Assembly: GCA_036394575.1 (NCBI GenBank)
Contig: DASWEY010000066.1
Location: forward strand, 1-64,000
DNA: 64,000 nt
Direction of reading: 5' to 3'
DNA from: UKL13-2 sp036394575
GTDB taxonomy: Bacteria > Pseudomonadota > Gammaproteobacteria > Burkholderiales > Usitatibacteraceae
Position 1 is the first letter of the stretch, and every line of letters starts with the position of its first letter. Positions 59,212 through 64,000 of the stretch are shown piece by piece. A model generated the notes under the pieces. That model was given only the letters and a program-made list of their open reading frames with translations. It was not told the DNA's origin and did no database searches. The position numbers and the translations under genes are program-made.

Positions 59212-59281
59212 TTCAAAAAATTAGCCTCGCATTATAGCGGCAAGCGCTTTTCCAGCCTAATCGCCGGTGCAGTCGCCGCGT

Positions 59282-61537
59282 TCAGACATCCAGGGGATCG
59301 ACATCGATCGACCACTTCACGCTGCGGACCTCGACTGCCCGCACCGCCGGCAGCCACCGCGTCAGAAATTGCTGCAGCGCGCGGCGCGAATTCGCCTGCA
59401 CCATCAGCTGGCGGCGCTCGAAACCGGCCTTGCGCGCCAGCGTGGGCGGCACCGGGTCCCAGACTTGCACCCCGGCATCCATCGCCTGCGCATGAGCCAG
59501 CCCGGCGGCGGTGTGCATGAAATCGGTCAGGGTCTGCGACTGGTGCGACTCGGCGCGCAACAGGGCCAGGAAAGTGAACGGCGGCAGATGTGCGTAACGA
59601 CGTTCTGCCATGGCGATTTCGGCAAAGCGGCGATAGTCATGCTGGGCCACCGCCTGGTACAGGGGATGATTGGGAAAGCGCGTCTGGATCAGCACCCTCC
59701 CCGGCAGATCGGCACGGCCGGCGCGGCCCGCCACCTGCATCAGCTGGGCGGCGAGGCGTTCGGCGGCGCGGAAATCCGCAGAGAACATGGCGCCGTCTGC
59801 ATTCACCACGCCAACCAGGGTCAGCCGCGGGAAATCATGCCCCTTGGACAGCATCTGCGTGCCGATCAGCACATCGAGTTCGCCGCTGGCCGCCGCAGCG
59901 AAAATTTTCTCGGCCGCGCCGCGGCGTCGTGTCGAGTCGCGGTCCACGCGTGCCATGCTCACCTGTGGCTGGGTCCGCCGCAACGCAGTCTGCAGCGCCG
60001 CCTCGACCCGCTCGGTGCCGTGGCCGGCGGCGATCAGTTCGTGGCTGTCGCATTTTTCGCAGCTTGCCGGGACCTTCGCCTGAAACCCGCAGTGATGGCA
60101 TTTCATGCGCTTGTCGCCGCGATGGAACACCAGGCGCGCGGTGCAGCGCTGGCATTCCGGCATCCAGCCGCACTGGGCGCAGGTCAGCGCCGGCGCATAG
60201 CCGCGGCGATTGATGAACACCAGGGCCTGCTCGCCGCGCGCCACCGTGGCATCGATGGCACGGATCAGGCTGGCGGTGAGGCCCTCGCTGGCGCGTTCGG
60301 CATTGAGGTCGATGAAATCCACGCACGGCAGCAGCGCATTGGGAGCGGCACGCTGCAGCAGCGGCAATTCGGTGAAACGCTCGCGGCCGGCGTTGTACAG
60401 GGTTTCCAGCGAGGGCGTCGCCGAGCCCAGCACCACCGGGCAATCCGCCTCGCGCGCGCGGAACACGGCAACATCGCGTGCCGAATAGCGAAACCCCTCC
60501 TGCTGCTTGAAGGAGGCGTCATGTTCCTCGTCGACGACGATAAGCCCGAGGCGCGGCAGCGGCGTAAATACGGCCAGACGGGTGCCGATGACGATGTCGG
60601 CACGGCCGGTCTGCGCATCGAGGTAGCCGCGCATGCGCATTGCGTCGGGCATGCCGCTGTGCAACTGCACGACAGCCGCATCCGGGAAGCGCGCTGCCAC
60701 CGCACGCACAAAGGCCGGCGACAGATTGATTTCCGGCACCAGGATCAGGGCCTGCCGACCCTGCGAAAGCGCGCGGTGAATCGCATGCAGATACACCTCG
60801 GTCTTGCCGCTGCCGGTAATGCCGGCCAGCAGGGTCGGCGCAAACCCCGCAGCGGCCGAAATTGCCGCCACTGCGGCCGCCTGCTCGACATTGAGCGCAT
60901 TGGGGGCAACAAAGGCGCGAGGCGTCGGTGCGACCGTGGTTTCAAGCCCCTTCGCGGCCGCGGGCGCCCCTATCGCTACCCAGCCTTTTTTCAGCAATGC
61001 ATTGAGTGCCGCTGCGCCACTGCTGTGGCGGGCTTTGAGCGTCGCCTCCAACTGCGGGCCCTGGCTTTGCAGGGTATGCAGAATGGCCTGTTGGACAACC
61101 GCGCGCGCAGACACGGTCTCGATCGCCTCAAGTCCGGCAGCGGTCAGCGCGACACTGCGATGGACCGGCAGCGCAATCGGTTTGGCGACACGCATGGCCG
61201 GCGGAATGGCATTGGCAACGATTTGCCCCAGGGGGTAGTGGTAATAACTTTCGCAAAAACGGAACAGGGCGAGGTCCCTGGCCGAAAACGCCGGCAAGGC
61301 CTGCTGGATATACAGCACCGGTTTCAGTTTTTCCGGGGGATGGGTCGAGCCTGCGGCCATCTCGACAATCAGGCCGACCATTTTTTTGGAGCCGAACGGC
61401 ACCACTGCCAACCGCCCCACCGGATTCGCCCCCACCGCCGGCGAATTACCGGCGGACTCAGTCCCCGCAGGCGGCAGGAAATCGAACAAGACCGGCAGTG
61501 GCAGGTCCAGGGCGATGCGCAGAATCGGCTTGGTCAC
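59282..61537 (-). CDS. priA: Primosomal replication protein N' (PriA helicase)
   Basis: A 751-residue DEAH-type DNA helicase that restarts stalled forks. The 3'-DNA-binding domain covers about 1-110. The Walker A is GITGSGKTEV (about 237), motif II VDEEHD, and motif VI RAGRADLPGRVLIQT. The zinc-binding insert (about 450-495) keeps its Cys pairs CAQCGWMPECQRC and CHHCGF...CEKC. The intergenic region upstream has three DnaA-box matches, which may tie its expression to replication. It is the largest gene of the minus-strand block. Confidence 0.97.
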   Translation of the reverse strand: MTKPILRIALDLPLPVLFDFLPPAGTESAGNSPAVGANPVGRLAVVPFGSKKMVGLIVEMAAGSTHPPEKLKPVLYIQQALPAFSARDLALFRFCESYYHYPLGQIVANAIPPAMRVAKPIALPVHRSVALTAAGLEAIETVSARAVVQQAILHTLQSQGPQLEATLKARHSSGAAALNALLKKGWVAIGAPAAAKGLETTVAPTPRAFVAPNALNVEQAAAVAAISAAAGFAPTLLAGITGSGKTEVYLHAIHRALSQGRQALILVPEINLSPAFVRAVAARFPDAAVVQLHSGMPDAMRMRGYLDAQTGRADIVIGTRLAVFTPLPRLGLIVVDEEHDASFKQQEGFRYSARDVAVFRAREADCPVVLGSATPSLETLYNAGRERFTELPLLQRAAPNALLPCVDFIDLNAERASEGLTASLIRAIDATVARGEQALVFINRRGYAPALTCAQCGWMPECQRCTARLVFHRGDKRMKCHHCGFQAKVPASCEKCDSHELIAAGHGTERVEAALQTALRRTQPQVSMARVDRDSTRRRGAAEKIFAAAASGELDVLIGTQMLSKGHDFPRLTLVGVVNADGAMFSADFRAAERLAAQLMQVAGRAGRADLPGRVLIQTRFPNHPLYQAVAQHDYRRFAEIAMAERRYAHLPPFTFLALLRAESHQSQTLTDFMHTAAGLAHAQAMDAGVQVWDPVPPTLARKAGFERRQLMVQANSRRALQQFLTRWLPAVRAVEVRSVKWSIDVDPLDV

Positions 61538-61568
61538 GTTCCGCTGGCCTTTTCAGCAGCCACTTGTC

Positions 61569-61615
61569 GGAACGCCAATACTGGCGCGGGTTTGCGCAAT
61601 TTCGGCGGCCGCCAA
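61569..61615. repeat. Fold-back repeat, copy 6 (left arm only)
   Basis: GGAACGCCAATACTGGCGCG matches the left arm of the family; the centre and right arm have been lost. Confidence 0.5.
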
Positions 61616-61617
61616 GC

Positions 61618-61802
61618 TGTGGATAACTTTGTGCATAGCTTACTTTTCGCGCCCTCTCGCCACTGAGTGCACTTGCCTTGCCTCAATAGTGTTGCATTGC
61701 AAAAAATAAATTTTTAAAATTAATCAATAATTTACGACGCTGTGCAAAAGTCAATTCCAGCATTGAGGACCAAATTCGCGAGAGCATGCTTTCTGTGCAT
61801 AA
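61618..61802. promoter_or_regulatory. DnaA-box cluster with IHF-like site
   Basis: Three matches to TTWTNCACA are read on the minus strand: TGTGGATAA (61618-61626, perfect TTATCCACA), TGTGCAAAA (61741-61749) and TGTGCATAA (61794-61802). A near match TGTGCATAG is at 61630-61638. The AT-rich stretch between them includes AATCAATAATTTA (61722-61734), which fits the IHF consensus WATCAANNNNTTR. Confidence 0.6.
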
Positions 61803-61862
61803 GCAAGCCCCTCTTTCGGCACTTTGCGTAAAAATTCCTTTGACACACTGCGCCGCGATTGC

Positions 61863-62924
61863 TCAACGAGCACTGGCGCGGTGGACGGCGTGAACAAGCG
61901 CTTCCACATGATCCGGATTGGTGAACTGGGAAATGCCGTGCCCCAGGTTGAAGACGTGGCCATCGGCGTTTTTGTCGTGGGCAAATTCGGCGAGAACGCG
62001 TTTTGCCTCGCTTTCAATCACCGCCGGCGGCGCAAACAGGGTGGCGGGATCGAGATTGCCTTGCAGCGCCACCTTGTGGCCGACACGCCGCTTGGCCTCG
62101 GCCAGATTGATCGTCCAATCAAGGCCCAATGCGTCCGCGCCCATTTCCGCCATCGATTCCAGCCACAAGCCGCCGCCCTTGGTGAAAAAGATGCGCGGCA
62201 CCACGCGTCCCTCTCGCGTGCGCGTGATGCCGGCCATCACGCGCTTCGCATAGGCCAGCGAAAACGCCTGATATGCTGCATGCGACAGCGCACCGCCCCA
62301 GGTATCGAAAACCATCACCGCCTGCGCGCCGGCATCGATTTGTGCGTTCAAATAGGCGATCACGCTCTGGGTGTTCTTCTCCAGGATCGAATGCAGCAAA
62401 TCCGGGCGCTGGAACATCATCGTCTTGATCAGGCGGAAATCGTCCGAGCCGCCGCCTTCGATCATGTAGCAGGCGAGCGTGAACGGGCTGCCGGAAAAGC
62501 CGATCAGGGGCACACGACCGTCGAGCGCATCGCGAATCTGCGCCACGGCGTCGGTCACATAGCGGAGCTGGTTCATATCGGCGACGGCCAGGCGTTTCAC
62601 CTCGTCTTCGCTGCGCAGGGGGCGCTCGAATTTCGGGCCCTCGCCCTCGGCGAAATAAAGGCCCAGGCCCATCGCGTCCGGAACGGTCAGGATATCCGAG
62701 AACAGGATGGCCGCGTCGAGCGGGAAGCGGTCAAGCGGCTGCAGCGTCACCTCGGTGCAGTAATCCGGATTCTTGGCGAGGCCCAGGAAACTGCCGGCCT
62801 TCTTGCGCGTGGCGTTGTATTCGGGCAGGTAGCGTCCCGCCTGACGCATGATCCAGATCGGCGTATGGGAAGTGGGCTCACGCATCAGGGCGCGAAGGAA
62901 GGTATCGTTTTTCAGATCGGTCAT
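61863..62924 (-). CDS. hemE: Uroporphyrinogen decarboxylase
   Basis: A 353-residue cytosolic enzyme that removes the four acetate carboxyls of uroporphyrinogen III to give coproporphyrinogen III in haem synthesis. The signature PIWIMRQAGRYLPEY is near the start, GFSGSPFTLACYMIEG follows, and VMVFDTWGGALS and GNLDPATLFAPP are further on. Length and motifs are normal. The last codons (RASAR) fall on a sequence, GCGCCAGTGCTCG, that resembles the fold-back repeat core. It is downstream of gltD on the same strand, with a repeat between. Confidence 0.97.
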   Translation of the reverse strand: MTDLKNDTFLRALMREPTSHTPIWIMRQAGRYLPEYNATRKKAGSFLGLAKNPDYCTEVTLQPLDRFPLDAAILFSDILTVPDAMGLGLYFAEGEGPKFERPLRSEDEVKRLAVADMNQLRYVTDAVAQIRDALDGRVPLIGFSGSPFTLACYMIEGGGSDDFRLIKTMMFQRPDLLHSILEKNTQSVIAYLNAQIDAGAQAVMVFDTWGGALSHAAYQAFSLAYAKRVMAGITRTREGRVVPRIFFTKGGGLWLESMAEMGADALGLDWTINLAEAKRRVGHKVALQGNLDPATLFAPPAVIESEAKRVLAEFAHDKNADGHVFNLGHGISQFTNPDHVEALVHAVHRASAR

Positions 62925-63034
62925 GAGGTGGGGGAGTAAGACGGCGCGGGTTGAGGCCGCCGCAGGATTATCGCATTGACACCCGGTCCGATTGCGGCAA
63001 GCGCATCGGCGAGTGGGGGCAGGCGAATGAAATA

Positions 63035-63104
63035 TGAAACTCCAGTATTGACGCGGCTTTCAAAGCATTTTTGCCCCGGAAGCCGCGTCAATACTGGAGT
63101 TTCA
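63035..63104. repeat. Fold-back repeat, copy 7, perfect arms
   Basis: A 25-bp arm (63035-63059, beginning TGAAACTCCAGTATTGACGC) is mirrored exactly at 63080-63104 across a 20-bp centre (CAAAGCATTTTTGCCCCGG). It is followed by seven T on the plus strand. It is the freshest copy of the family and may also act as a transcription terminator between gltD and hemE. Confidence 0.9.
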
Positions 63105-63183
63105 TTTTTTTAAAAATGCGCGCCCGGGATCGCAGCGTCGACTGCCGCGACCGGCAATCCTTTCACCCTTCAGGCCTTCAGGA

Positions 63184-64000
63184 TCAGCGCGGCAACTCCG
63201 ATGCGCCCATCAGGTACTCGTCCACCGCGCGCGCGCACTGGCGCCCTTCGCGAATCGCCCACACAATCAGCGACTGTCCGCGGCGCATATCGCCGGCGGC
63301 GAACACCCTGGGGTTGGTGGTCTGGTAGGCGCCCTTGCCTTCCGTGGGCGCCTTGACATTGCTGCGCGCATCTTTTTCCACACCCAGTGCGGCGAGCTGC
63401 TCGAGCAGGCCTTGTTGCAGCGGACCGGCAAAACCCATCGCCAGCAGGACCAGATCGGCCTTCATCTCGAATTCCGTGCCCGGCACTTCCTGCATCTTGC
63501 CGTCCTTCCATTCAACTTTCGCGGCCACCAGTTTCTCGACCTTGCCATTGTTGCCCACGAACTTCTTGGTGGCGACCGACCAGTCGCGTTCGCAGCCCTC
63601 TTCATGCGACGACGAGGTGCGCAGCTTGATCGGCCAGTACGGCCATACCAGCGCCTTGTCTTCCTGCTCCGGCGGCTGCGGCAGCAATTCGAATTGCGTG
63701 ATCGAGGCGGCGCCATGGCGATTCGAGGTGCCCACGCAATCGCTGCCGGTATCGCCGCCGCCGATCACCACCACATGCTTGCCGCTCGCCATGATCTGCT
63801 TCGCCACCTTGTCGCCGGCCATCACCTTGTTTTGTGCCGGCAGGAAATCCATCGCGAAGTGGATGCCGTCGAGCTCGCGCCCCGGCACCGGCAGATCGCG
63901 CGGCCATTCGGCGCCGCCGGAAAGAATCACCGCATCGAAATCCTCCAGCAGCACGCCGGCCGGGGTATCGACGCCGATGTTCTGGTTGACGCGGAACTGC
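63184..64000 (-). CDS. gltD: Glutamate synthase small subunit, C-terminal part (partial)
   Basis: The C-terminal 271 codons of the NADPH-dependent GltD subunit; the gene runs off the right edge. The visible part begins FRVNQNIGVDTPAGVLLEDFDAVILSGG and contains the second dinucleotide-binding motif HVVVIGGGDTGSDCVGTSNRHGAASITQFELLPQPP and the final VFAAGDMRRGQSLIVWAIREGRQCARAVDEYLMG with the FAD contact. It passes electrons from NADPH to the large subunit, which makes glutamate from glutamine and 2-oxoglutarate. gltB would lie to the right. GTG codons inside the window are not the true start. Confidence 0.95.
   Translation of the reverse strand, partial: QFRVNQNIGVDTPAGVLLEDFDAVILSGGAEWPRDLPVPGRELDGIHFAMDFLPAQNKVMAGDKVAKQIMASGKHVVVIGGGDTGSDCVGTSNRHGAASITQFELLPQPPEQEDKALVWPYWPIKLRTSSSHEEGCERDWSVATKKFVGNNGKVEKLVAAKVEWKDGKMQEVPGTEFEMKADLVLLAMGFAGPLQQGLLEQLAALGVEKDARSNVKAPTEGKGAYQTTNPRVFAAGDMRRGQSLIVWAIREGRQCARAVDEYLMGASELPR

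Larger units (their letters stand above)
61538..61862. other. priA-hemE intergenic region, 325 bp
   Basis: Holds a truncated fold-back repeat (61569-61615), DnaA-box-like sites, an AT-rich stretch at about 61697-61737 and an IHF-like site. No gene was seen. Confidence 0.6.

Noticed and set aside
59267..61666. 799-codon open frame on the plus strand
   Set aside because: It is antisense to priA, whose motifs are all intact; high GC keeps the opposite frame open.

Overview
The window looks like a betaproteobacterial chromosome, most likely Burkholderiales of the Oxalobacteraceae/Burkholderiaceae type. It is GC-rich, has two Porin_4-type porins, a TctDE-like two-component pair, NnrU, a Betaproteobacteria-like run gltD-hemE-priA-argS-SPOR-dsbA-SDR, and an ilvD/lgt divergent pair. 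The genus cannot be fixed from the sequence alone.

Layout. 0-7.5 kb: the tail of a spore-coat-U pilin-like gene, a DUF924 protein, a SLAC1/TehA-type channel, an NTF2-fold secreted protein, NnrU, then a porin followed by a response regulator and sensor kinase. 7.5-16 kb: a NitT/TauT-type ABC importer (binding protein, ATPase, permease), a secreted YVTN-type beta-propeller, a second porin and a seven-repeat SBBP protein. 16-26 kb: an accessory patchwork with a frameshifted HigB toxin, a GST, a lipoprotein, an ArsR-SRPBCC-VOC operon whose VOC gene is cut off by a palindromic repeat, a DUF1801 gene, a TonB-dependent receptor with two exported enzymes, a small membrane protein and a membrane-anchored AraC regulator. 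26-29.9 kb: an AT-richer island of three genes on the minus strand: a nuclease-like protein, a C-terminally anchored unknown and a TIGR02391/HEPN-type protein. It is the best candidate here for an undescribed defence or toxin system.

29.9-44 kb: ilvD, lgt, a MarR regulator, pal, a strong promoter-terminator unit that probably encodes a small RNA, panE, two small unknowns, tRNA-Ala(CGC), a marR-cytochrome b561-yceI-yceI operon, rhlE and a zinc metalloprotease lipoprotein. 44-49 kb: an Lrp-type regulator divergent from rocD, then a tight three-gene catabolic-looking operon (HIBADH-like dehydrogenase, COG4091 oxidoreductase, Cys/Met-metabolism PLP lyase). 49-64 kb: an outer-membrane barrel, ggt, rlmI, trmB, an orphan FecR-domain protein with a Tat-like signal, and the housekeeping block methyltransferase-SDR-dsbA-SPOR-argS-priA-hemE-gltD, all on the minus strand.

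Two patterns cut across the genes. A fold-back repeat of about 70-80 bp occurs seven times in intergenic DNA, with one copy (63035-63104) having perfect 25-bp arms. The priA-hemE gap holds three matches to the DnaA-box consensus, an AT-rich stretch and an IHF-consensus match. No CRISPR array, rRNA, intact transposase or prophage was seen.
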